NCBI RefSeq assembly: GCF_037392515.1
Contig: NC_090291.1
Span: 38,711,001-38,775,000, forward strand
DNA length: 64,000 nt
Source of the DNA: Haliotis asinina
Taxonomy: Eukaryota > Mollusca > Gastropoda > Lepetellida > Haliotidae
Reading direction: 5' to 3'
Shown: positions 23,201 to 32,607 of the stretch, one piece after another
Position numbering within the stretch: the first letter of the stretch is position 1
Layout of the letters: the number at the start of each line of letters is the position of its first letter
Program-made: the position numbers and the translations under genes
Notes under the pieces: model-generated
Seen by the model: only the letters and a program-made list of their open reading frames with translations
Databases searched by the model: none
What the model was told of the DNA's origin: nothing

Positions 23201-25378
23201 AAGGACAACATTGACCGATTCCTTTGTAGACATGGATCTTGGGGAGAGCATCACAACTGATGATCCGGCAGAGTATCTAAGCAACTGGCGTCCACCCCTG
23301 CCGCAACCTGAATCTCCCGCAGACAAGCTTCGAAGTAAGTAGTGGTCATTTTGAATTTTGTATTTAAAGAAAACAGTGAAACCTCAAATGTAACCCCACG
23401 CGTCCCATTAAAAGTGGGAATTGTGCTTTCGAGGGAATTTGCATATCATTTAATACGTATTTGCTCAAAATACACCTCTTAAGCAAAGGTTTGTAATGTT
23501 TTTAGTATTGTAGAATTGTTTTAGAGAAAACAAATGCGCAACACCACCAGCGTCGTTCTGTGAAAAGAAATTCTGTTATTATTGAACTTTGGGCACTAAT
23601 TTCTCAGGGTCATTCCTGCTGACGTACAACCCCGCCACTGGAGACTGGACAGCCCAGAGTACTCTGGTATATATTGGGAAGAAGCTTGATCTGGATGAGG
23701 GAAAGAAAGGACACTGCCGAGATGCCTACCACGTTCAGTTTCTGCACCAAGAAGAACCCAGAGGACGGTATGACGCACGTGGTCCTCCTTTACAAGGGGC
23801 GGACCAAACATTATAATGGCAATGATCTGCGAGTTTTTTCATGGAAAAGTCACTTACAGTCAGTGCTCAAAAACTTGATTTGACAACTCAGTCTTCTCCT
23901 GAGAAAGTGTTACAGGGTGTTTATCATGGAAAAGATTAGGAAATATTGTTTTATTGAATTTTTTTTTTGAATATTGGAAACGTTACAACAAAACACCACC
24001 ACTAAACCCGTCCTAGAAAATCCAAAAGTCTTTTTACTGGTATGGTTACAATTTCCGAAAGTCATTTTACTGGTATGGTTACAATGTATCGTTACAGTTA
24101 CATGTTTCAAGTTCGTAATCTAATCTGGTGGACCTATGATAAACTTCAACAGAAACATCCCCGGTGATAAAACATCAGAGAATATATGATTGGATGGTGT
24201 AAATTGTTTCTCTCATATTTCAGTGTATGCTTCAAATTACCATCGGCCTACGAAGGGCAAATTAGGTTATAGACTGTATCTGCTAGCACCATACCGGCTG
24301 GGTTTCACTGGTCTTACTACTTGATCACTCTTGCTTAATGGCTTCAGACCAGTGACGTTCCCGGTTAGAATTGGCCATCAGCAACCTATATTTGTCGTGA
24401 AAGGCCACGAACGGGATCAGGTGGTCAGGCTTGCTGATTTGGATGACATCTGTTGCTAGTAACGCGGATCGATGTTCATGCTGTTGATCACTGGATTGTC
24501 TCTTCCAGACTCGGTTATTTACAGACTGCCGCCATATAGCAGGAATAATGCTGAATGCGGCGCAAAACAAAACTCACTCATAAACGGTGTAAGAACGTAC
24601 ACTGAAACGACACTCTATATGAATAATATATAGTCAGTAATAAATGTAAAGTCAGCGTTGCGAGTCAATTTTTCTTCGTATATGTCCGATACGGTGCACA
24701 GCTTCGTTTTGACAGCATTGATTGCTTACTCAACCTCAAGGACTTTTCATAAAGTAGCTACGCCCCTGTATGCTTTATTATTCAATACACAAATTTCAAA
24801 CAACTCAGGTTGTTTTCAGATACGTGGGCAAAAGGTACAGGTCTCCACAGAACCACTCTGTAACACGCTACATGCAGGATGTGGTGTGTCAGATGATGGC
24901 TGGACACTATGTCCTCAAGTTCAACGAGGTCCTCCAGAACTACCAACGAGACATCCAGGTCCAGTTCCTGCCAGCAGCCCACCTTCAGTTGCTGACACCA
25001 GACGGGCGACTGGAGGACTGCATCAACGTGGAACCCTACCTCCACGGCGACTTCATCAAGCTCACCAACAACCTGGCCTTCTCCAACAAGAAGGAGCATC
25101 GCGGGGAGGAACTGGCCACGGCCTTGACCCACTTCTCCTTCTGCGAGTCCAAGGGCACGCTGATGATCGTTGACATCCAAGGCTGGCTTGGTAGTGAAGA
25201 AAGTGGCGTCATCTACCTCACCGACCCACAGTTCCATACAAGCGGCATGGAGAAATTTAGTCCGTATGATCATCAAGAGAAAGGCATGAAAAAGTTCTGG
25301 TTGGAGGTACACCCAGTATGCAATGATATGTGCAAGGCTGCTAGGCTGAGTCGACCTGACCAGTCTACGTCAGGGTGA
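17225..25378 (+). CDS. ALPK1: Alpha-protein kinase 1 (ALPK1) orthologue, complete
   Basis: In mammals ALPK1 is the cytosolic receptor for bacterial ADP-heptose and phosphorylates TIFA to activate NF-kappaB. Exons: 17225-17276, 18007-18218, 19132-19393, 19516-19602, 20643-20914, 21873-23334, 23608-23767, 24820-25378. All are GT-AG and phases close exactly, giving 1021 aa (human 1244). Residues ~1-390 form the helical sensor domain, with LALLPPNIRQLI, APQIQVRKARLL and DDKGIASCLG like human ALPK1. Recalled ADP-heptose contacts F61, R116, R150, R153, D231 and K233 correspond here to F61, R112, R146, R149, D228 and K230. Residues ~390-780 are a poorly conserved Ser/Glu-rich linker, almost all in one 1462-nt exon. 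Residues 783-1021 are the alpha-kinase domain: WTAQSTLVYIG, RYVGKRY with catalytic K840, VDIQGW with D954, and zinc ligands H940, H1000, C1003, C1007. The stop follows the zinc motif, as in the human protein. The identity is very secure; a role in ADP-heptose sensing is inferred. Confidence 0.95.
17735..17808 (+). repeat. tRNA-derived SINE (family A), 3' part
   Basis: 'gatattgctggaataatgct' followed by 'aaaagcatgtgaaacc' and (ACTC)n in ALPK1 intron 1. Confidence 0.55.
18222..18630 (-). repeat. Family B repeat split by a TIR insertion (ALPK1 intron 2)
   Basis: 18222-18256 ('tcactggattgtcgggtctg') and 18576-18630 ('gactgccgccataaataact') are the two halves of one minus-strand family B copy, separated by the TIR element at 18257-18575. 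Confidence 0.6.
18257..18575. mobile_element. 319-bp TIR element inserted in family B
   Basis: Begins 'ctggcaaacacggataagtt' and ends with its near-perfect inverse (24 bp, two mismatches). Noncoding interior. It splits an older family B copy, which sets the order of insertion. Confidence 0.7.
19003..19110 (+). repeat. tRNA-derived SINE (family A), 5' truncated
   Basis: 'gaggacccgggtgtttgatt' and 'gtgaagcccatttctggtgt', ending about 20 bp before ALPK1 exon 3. Confidence 0.6.
19608..19870 (+). repeat. Heptad-coding minisatellite in ALPK1 intron 4
   Basis: About 12 units of 21 or 18 bp with consensus 'gtcacacagctggacaagga'. Read in the frame that continues from exon 4 through its donor, they encode VTQLDKE-like units of seven or six residues, typical of a coiled coil, with one in-frame stop about 100 bp after the exon. 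It may be a former or alternative exon, or chance from a 21-bp minisatellite. Confidence 0.6.
21794..21836. repeat. (GAC/GAT)n trinucleotide repeat
   Basis: About 14 GAC/GAT units ending 37 bp before the acceptor of ALPK1 exon 6. Confidence 0.85.
24340..24592 (-). repeat. Family B repeat (ALPK1 intron 7)
   Basis: Minus-strand copy with 'gggatcaggtggtcaggctt', 'gatgttcatgctgttgatca', 'cagactgccgccatatagca' and tail 'aaaactcactca'. Confidence 0.7.
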
Positions 25379-25407
25379 GTCAGTGACTTGTGGTTAACGC
25401 TGCTTTT

Positions 25408-25572
25408 AACAGGGGCAGAGCGGTAGGTTAATGGTTGTACAGATCCTTCCTAAGGTTTCATTGCCCACATGAGCATCAATGCGTGAAGTCCATTTCTGTT
25501 GTCCCCCGCCGTAATTCTTGTTCTAATGTTGATGAAAGCTGTGTAAAACTAAACTCACTCACTCACTCACTT
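25408..25572 (+). repeat. tRNA-derived SINE (family A) downstream of ALPK1
   Basis: Degenerate copy with 'gtgaagtccatttctgttgt' and tail 'aactcactcactcactcac', just after the ALPK1 stop; possibly within its 3' UTR. Confidence 0.6.
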
Positions 25573-26432
25573 CCAGTCATATCATGTCAGATTACTTTGT
25601 CTGTTTTCCAAGTCTGCATCAGATGTCAGGGAGATTGTAAATGCAGATTCTAAGCATAAACGCAATTTATTTTCTGACGTCTTTAAAATAGCCATTGGAT
25701 GTTTAATGGGACAGTAATGTCTTTTAATTGTGATTTCTACAATTTAGCGATCTGTGTCTCCATTTGTGCTGTGAACCCGAAGTGGATACACGGGACTGTC
25801 AGTTCCCTGAGGAAACAGGGATTTAATGAAACTATTGACATGGGGAAAATGAACAGAGTTTGAAATGTTTTTAAGGATTATCTTTCATTAGAATCTGAAA
25901 ATACTAAGTGACCACATTCCACTATCTTAAACCTGCCAAGGGTCACAGGTTGTAATCAACTTCGGACACAATCCAGGATCAGTATCACTTAAACTGACAG
26001 AGCCAAGGTGCAAGACATTTATATGTATTTATGGCTGTTTATATTCCATGTTGGTGAAATCAGTTGCGTGCCACATATACCTTCGTTACAAACTCAATGC
26101 TTCATTACAACCGGCCGGCCATCGTTGCATCGAAATAGCGTCACTAAAGTTCACAACGAAAGCTTCTCGTTAGTTTAATCAATAAATGCGATTAATTGCG
26201 ATAGCTGAAATAGGTGTAAAATGCGGACAAAATAGAAATCAATAATCATTCCGGCTCTTTAATAAAATTATCGTTGATTCACTCAGGTAAGAAACTTTAC
26301 TATTGTTAAAATCTGCACCATATGCTATTATGTTTTAAGTTAAACCTGTTACATCTTTCTACCCTTGGCACTACCCATGGTTTGATCCTCTAACATTCAC
26401 AGGCACTGCCGTTACCACGGTTACTATCACTA

Positions 26433-26594
26433 TGGGGGCGGTGGGGTAGCTTAGTGGTTAAAGCGCCCGCTCGTCACGTCAAAGACGCAGGTTCAATTCC
26501 TTACATGTGTACAATGTGTGAAGACCATTTTCGGTGTCCCACGCCGTGATATTGCTGGAATAGTGCTAAAAGTGGCATAAAACAACACTCATAC
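26433..26594 (+). repeat. tRNA-derived SINE (family A), near full length
   Basis: 'gtggggtagcttagtggtta' head, 'gcaggttcaattcc' box B-like, 'gtgatattgctggaatagtg' body. Confidence 0.7.
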
Positions 26595-27508
26595 TGTGAC
26601 TATGCATACTGACTGCTCACTCAGGTAACGCATTGTGTGTCGGTTGTGCCTCGTAAACTGTCAATGATACGTAAACTGATGTATTAGATTGTGTGCCTTG
26701 ATATTTATTTTGACTATTATGTCGTTTGTAATTAGTTTATAGCATTGTCATTTCTGGTATATATGTATTTCTATAAATGACTGTAACGTGCTATAAAGCC
26801 TGATTGTATCTATTAACATGGTGGAAATGCGCAATATTTTATAAAGATTCTATGACAGAATATTTTATTGAAATATCGAAATGCTACACGTGCCACATCT
26901 TCAGTCTGCCAAGGGTCACAATGATAACGAAGGTCCAAGACCAGTATCTTGTAAGTGTTAACAGATAGAGATAGGCTAATCCAATTTATCGTGAACTTCA
27001 CTCGTGGTCACACCGATAACGAATGTCCAAGACCAATATCTTGTATGTGTCAGCTGATGCATCATGTCTTTCGCTTGTCAACGCCGTTGTGGTCAAATAC
27101 GTTATGAAAATCTTTATGTAATTCTGACAGATAGAGTAACTTAACTTCGCAGTAGGTACGTTATCGGTAGTCGAATTAGGCAATAGGATTTAGATACAAC
27201 AACTTATCAGCAATATTATCAGTAAACCCGATTAGCTATGACAACTGGGAAAGGGTATAAAACAGGGACGACCACAGTCACAAATCATCCTGTGACTGTG
27301 GCGCAATAAACTCCTTGTTTATTTACTCAGGTAAGACCCTTTACTTTCTTCTACCTTGGCAAATCGTTACCATTACTGTTCAATGTTTTCTGTAAAACAT
27401 TTTTGCTATCGTGACCACATGTTAAGATCCTTGGCAAGGTCGTTATGTTTAGGTGGAACGTGGTCGTTAATATATTTTAGACTGTTTTACTCTCTATTGC
27501 TCTGTTCA

Positions 27509-27662
27509 GGAGCGGCTAGGTACCCTAGTGGTTAGAGCGTTTGTTCGTCACGCTGAAGGCACGGGTTCGATTCCCCACGTGGGCACAATGTGTTAAGCCC
27601 ATTTCTGGTGTCCTATGCTATTGCTGAAATATTGTTAAAAGCGTTGTAAAACCCAAATCGCT
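27509..27662 (+). repeat. tRNA-derived SINE (family A), near full length
   Basis: 'taccctagtggttagagcgt' head, 'cacgggttcgattcccc' (canonical box B GGTTCGATTCC), 'aagcccatttctggtgtcct' body. Confidence 0.72.
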
Positions 27663-28340
27663 CCCTGCATTGCTGTTCATGTTTGTCTGTTTGATAATAG
27701 TGGTTTCGTGACTGTCGTGGAGCGTGTTGTGTATTGTTTCAATTAATGTATTATGAGTGAATATCTTCCCGTGTTGAATGATACTGGTATAATGTACAGA
27801 GTGTGTTCGACACTGTGTATTTCATTATGTAATGCGTAATGTTGTTTTGGATATGCTAGTATTTAATTTATAAGATGTATGAACGAAATTGTGTTGATGT
27901 TATGTGTTAGAAATGTATCTTGATTTATGTAGTATGTGTTGTGTACATCGACGTATGATGATTATGTACTTTGTATAGCAGCATGTAATGATAATGTATC
28001 TTGGCAACTGATTACTGATTGTCAATATGTTCTAATAATTATTTGTACCTAATTATGTAAAAATGATCCTGTGACTGTGGCGCAATAAACTCCTTGTTTA
28101 TTTACTCAGGTTCTCGTGTTGTGTGTGGGTTGGTATAGTTACACCTCCTAGCTGCCAAGCGAGCTGATTCCCCAAACTCGCGAGTTAACATATCTATCCC
28201 ACGGAAGACTATTTTTTGTATTGATTTCGTGGCTATTCAATAAACACATTGTTTATTCACCCAGGTCTTGTGTAGTTGTGTAGGGTGGTTATGCACATTG
28301 GCCCCCCTGACCAGCTAGTTCCCATATTTCCATACAGGTG

Positions 28341-28447
28341 CCCCTTTCACGAAGCACTAAGGTGATCGTAAGTAACTAAGGTGACCTTAGCGCAGTGTTA
28401 AGGAATGTGAGTTAAGGTTAACCTTAGTAAAGGTTGAAAGGAGCCCC
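28341..28447. mobile_element. Palindromic MITE-like element (CACGAAGC family)
   Basis: Starts 'gtgcccctttcacgaagcac' and ends with an imperfect inverse ('ggttgaaaggagcccc'). The middle is built of 'ctaaggtgaccttag'-type palindromes. Related to 53524-53640. Confidence 0.5.
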
Positions 28448-28803
28448 CGAACTGTGCTCCTAGGAGATATCGCTTAGACAGTAGCTTTTGTACAATGTCC
28501 TGACAATGCTATGACGACATGAACCTGATGACGTCACAATGCAAGTTTAATGGTAGCACCATGTTTAGAGATGTACATTTTTCATTCTTCAAAAAAGAAG
28601 AGCGATGTTTGATGAGAAACAGAATCTCACACTCGTGTCTACTGATATCATTTATACACTCCTTGATAAAAGTAAAAATGCAATATAATGTATAAAAGTA
28701 TTTTAAACAGTGTAACTTTATAAACTCGTGTTAATATGATTGATATAAGTAGACTCTTGGGTGAGATTCTTCATACCCGCACGTTTTGATAAAACAAGGA
28801 ATT

Positions 28804-28979
28804 AAGAAATACAGTTCGTTCTACCACCATGTATAGTGTAATAAAGCACACTTTCGCCCTGAACTATTACAGTTAAAGCACGAGGAAGTTTGCGTCCGAG
28901 TGCTTTAACGATGTAATAGTTCAGGGCGAAAGTGTGTTTTATTACGCTATACACGGTGGTAGAACGAACTGTATTTCTT
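28804..28979. mobile_element. Near-perfect 78-bp hairpin element
   Basis: Arms 28804-28881 and 28900-28979 ('agttcgttctaccaccatgt' and its inverse, 'cgccctgaactattac' and its inverse) around an 18-bp loop. Only a few mismatches by eye. Noncoding foldback element. Confidence 0.8.
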
Positions 28980-29538
28980 TCCTAAGATGCCGTATTTAAT
29001 AATTTCTAAGCCTAATTTCGATTAATCTATGGCAGAAAACAAACGACGGTGTCTGTGACGTAAATTAAGAATCCTCGCACAGGGCTAACTGACGCGCTGT
29101 TCTTTTGACGTGTCAGCCCCCTACGTTAAGACAAACGTTACTAGAAAAACAAATGATGAACAGTTTGGTGAAGGTTTATGTTCGGGTTAAATACCTTCTC
29201 TAGATCATTTTAATTACATCTCTTAAACCATACAAGGCAATATGACCGTCTCATTTCTACTACCAACGAAAGTTTAGATCAGTTACATTCAGCTGAAGCT
29301 GACTAGTCATGCAACATTCCACGACTGTATGGTGGGAATGTAAACATTGCAAACATGACTGTGTCTCTGTAAAGTTTTGAGTCGATCTATGAGGCATTTT
29401 ATCCTTCGGGAAAACATAAACATAAAGTTTCCACAGGTGATGTTAGTTGTTTGATGCAACTGCAAACCAAGAAACGGGATGCGACGAATCAGTTTACTGT
29501 GGGAGGCTGTACGAGGCGATGACAACTGACATCCATCG

Positions 29539-29633
29539 TGACGTCGGTTACATTGTGACGTAATGCAAAAAAGTTAGATTACGAGGGGGCAGACTGGAAT
29601 GGCGCTGTGACGTTAACACATTGTGACGTAATG
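29539..29633. promoter_or_regulatory. Cluster of four CRE/ATF-like sites
   Basis: TGACGTCG, TGACGTAA, TGACGTTA and TGACGTAA lie within about 95 bp. The second and fourth are embedded in the repeated string 'ttgtgacgtaatgcaaaa'. No gene start is recognisable nearby, so this may be a remnant promoter of a mobile element. Confidence 0.35.
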
Positions 29634-29849
29634 CAAAAAGTGCACATTTTCCTCTGATAAAGTATTGTCGGCGCCTTTGATCTTTCGCCGAAGCATCTTA
29701 GAATGTGAGGCAGACCTACGTACGTACTAAGAAAACAGGGTTTTTCAGCCCCTGTACAGTCTGATAGATTCCTGTATATGCAACGAATCACAACAAATGG
29801 TACAACTGTCATTATTTGTTATTTGCTTGTGAAGTTTGATCCTTGTTTA

Positions 29850-30012
29850 TCACCGCCCTCAGAAATATTCCAGTTATATGACGGTTGTCCGTAAACTAAC
29901 AAGCGTGTGATCCAGTGATCAACAGCATGAGCATCGACCTAGGCATTTGGAGTACGATATGTGTCAAACAAATCAGCGAGCCTGAACACCCGATCCCGTT
30001 AGTCGCTTACAT
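29850..30012 (+). repeat. Family B repeat
   Basis: 'gatccagtgatcaacagcat', 'gagcatcgacctaggcattt' and 'acacccgatcccgttagtcg' in order. Confidence 0.68.
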
Positions 30013-30875
30013 ATACATGCAGTGCTTAATGTGCCAAGGATGCACATGATCAGTGATTATGATAATAACCATTAAGTATTACATATTATGTCCTTGATAA
30101 ATGCTGATGTCAAGATACAAATATTATATTGTAGGGACATTCTGTGGAAATGCAGTGCTTAATGTGCAAATAGTGGACATGATCAACATAGTGCTATATT
30201 CATTATTTACTATATATTTTTTTACATCTCTGTTGAACTTATTATAAATATGCTAAATGAACACAATTATTATTATATGATATTTATGTACCGCACTTCC
30301 ACGCAACTAGTGCTTACTGAAGGTGCTGGCATTTTTTCCTCTTGATCATTGGATGTCAATATCAACGGCACACCTCATTATCAATCTCAGAATTTGCTGC
30401 CTCTTGGCGCACCGAGTTTTGGGTGGCTTTCTCTTTGTCTGACATATAAACCTAAAGTGTGCTTCTCACTATATATCAGGTCATAGTTTTCCCCAGAATA
30501 ACCACATTTGAGGTTTTTGTTTAGTAGGGACAGGTTACATTTTTCGCTAGAAAGACCTCTTCCCAGGATTTACTTTCTGCAATCATCTTTAACTCTGTAT
30601 GATTATCAACATTCAAATGATATATGAGTGTTTGAAATCAATTGAAAATTACCGTTCAAGATTAAGTTCAAAGTGCAAATGTGTTCCCTAGCAAGATTGG
30701 AACTATAGTTCTATGGAATGTTGTCAGACGGTCTACAGTGGTCTATCACCACCGGGCCGACGAAGAAAGTGGGGTTGAATTATCTATTTATAGCTACTGT
30801 CATGATTTTACGTGCGCTTCAGTTTCCATATAAATTCATTAAATGATCATCTACATTGTAATTACCTATCATTGA

Positions 30876-31012
30876 CGGTATATATGTTATTGAAGACACT
30901 TCTCCTCGGCTTTGGTAGATAATGTAAAAACCATCGGGGTCGATAACCCCTCCGGTTTTATAATGTCTACCAAAACCTCCGAGGCGTGTTAACTCCTATA
31001 CATATCGTCTTG
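30876..31012. mobile_element. Foldback element with ~65-bp arms
   Basis: 'cctcggctttggtagataat' pairs with 'tctaccaaaacctccgagg'. The outer parts ('gatatgt', 'gttaacacg' on the inverse) also pair imperfectly. Noncoding. Confidence 0.6.
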
Positions 31013-31811
31013 ACTAGTCCCTTATAAGACATGAGTATCAACTTGAGGATTCGTGTTAAGAGATATTGTTGCATAAAGCTGTCTAAGATAGGACTGTCTA
31101 CGTTTTGAAAGATTATCACACATACACCAGCACTAAATCATCAAAGTAACCTAGTGAGCCATAAAATCTGTCAGTTCCATATACACCATCAGTTGACCGT
31201 CATTACACAGGAACGCTGGCTGTTTCTCATGTGAAGTTAACTAGTGCTGTAAGGTGTGTGTGCATTTGAACTGGTGCCGCAAGTTCGCAGTAGATATGAT
31301 ACGACGTCGTGATTGACATATACCTTCAGATAATCTGTCTTTTCCTCGAAACCTTAAGTCGAAAAATATGTCACTTACTAACCAGAATAAATAGTACAAT
31401 GTGTCAGTGAATGCTACATAGTATTATCAAGGCAATATTCTAGAATCGGTATTTACAGTTTTTTTAGGGCGTGGATAAGACAGATACTTGAAGTTTCAGT
31501 CACTCGCGATTGCCTAGCACAGTTACGTCGCTTAATCGACTTTATTCAACTTTGTTTAGAATCTCATTACCCTACTTTTTCTCTTGAACAGAAACCTGAC
31601 GAATTTAAGTCAACGTTCAACGCCGTTGATAGTTTTCTTCTTCAGTTTATAAACACAAACGATTCAGGTCTGACACGTCTCCGAGTGGCGTGATGCAATG
31701 TTGTTGTTTTTGTGACATTACACCCGATCTTTTGATTTGAATACACGCTTCTAGAACAAAAGACAAAAAGTAATCCACTCTCGTTGATTCGTTACAGAAC
31801 TATAGTAATCA

Positions 31812-32085
31812 ATGCTTGCCGTAAGCGGCGACGAATTAGATCGGAAAGGGGGGAAGCAGACTCGCCGACTTGTTTGTGTCACTGGATTGTTTGGTTCAGA
31901 TTCGAAAATAGTGGAGAACGCTGCTATATATTTTGAATATTGCCCATTGCGATGTTACATCGGGATTAACGGGATCCGGAGACTCGCTGACTTGGTTGAC
32001 ACGTGCCATGGTATCCCTACTGCGTACATAGATGTTCATGCTGTTGATCACTCGATTACAGATGGCCGCCATATCTAATAATGCC
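31812..32085 (-). repeat. Family B repeat, rearranged
   Basis: Two degenerate minus-strand pieces: 31812-31915 ('tgccgtaagcggcgacgaat', 'cactggattgtttggttcag') and 31966-32085 ('ctcgctgacttggttgacac', 'gttcatgctgttgatcactc'). The 88-codon open frame here is a by-product. Confidence 0.55.
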
Positions 32086-32607
32086 GAAACTTTGCAATCA
32101 AATAAAGACAGTTGTAGTATTTGTTTTTATAAACAGTAAAGTGCATTATCTACAGGAATCGTTGCAAGTACGGGGAATTTACTATCACAGTATACAGGGG
32201 AAGAATATGGTCTTATCATGTCTAATGCTTTAAGATCAAGAGTATCTAGGTAACAATGCTTGATAATCACACTTGCGTCGATCCCCACCCCACCCCACCC
32301 CACCCCACCCGCAGTAACCTTCAGTCTGTAGTAGAAACATGATTCTCTCGCGTTACAGGAGAATGTCTCATTCGGCTACTTGTGTACTGTGTACTACACT
32401 GTCACTCCAAAAATCGTTTCGTCCTTTCCAAGCAATTTTGACAGTAATGCTTCCGTTATCTACGTGTTAAACACTGTAGATAACGCGATTAGGTTTCTGC
32501 GTAAGGTATCCAGTTCAAATTTCGTTAGCTTAGGTCGTAGTGGGACAGCTACTTCCTCTACTCGACCTGGGTGTCATAGTCAACTCGAAACTCCCCTCCA
32601 GGTAACC

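Larger units (their letters stand above)
25920..28300 (+). mobile_element. LTR-like fossil modules
   Basis: Four AATAAA-bearing modules end in 'tttattcactcagg'-like strings (near 26290, 27330, 28110, 28265). Two (27290-27335, 28067-28112) are nearly identical over about 45 bp ('tcctgtgactgtggcgcaat'). The second module has a TATA box ('gggtataaaacaggg') about 75 bp before its end. The string 'gccaagggtcaca' also recurs. The layout (TATA, short transcribed repeat, poly(A) signal, same 3' end) resembles LTR termini. No gag, pol or env was seen; the element is broken and old, with a SINE inserted between modules. Exact family unknown. Confidence 0.4.
25379..32607. other. ALPK1-GDAP1-like intergenic region
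   Basis: Seven kb without a recognisable gene. It holds the ALPK1 3' end, family A and B copies, LTR-like fossil modules (about 25.9-28.3 kb), two large hairpins, the CRE-like cluster, a CCACC run near 32286 and the promoter of copy 1. No open frame here resembles a protein I know. Confidence 0.6.

Noticed and set aside
24658-25173. 171-codon frame overlapping ALPK1 exon 8
   Set aside because: Shadow frame; the alternative frame gives the conserved kinase residues and the correct splice phase.
27509-27590. tRNA gene
   Set aside because: Box A and box B are present but no cloverleaf closes, and the sequence continues into the SINE body shared by many copies.
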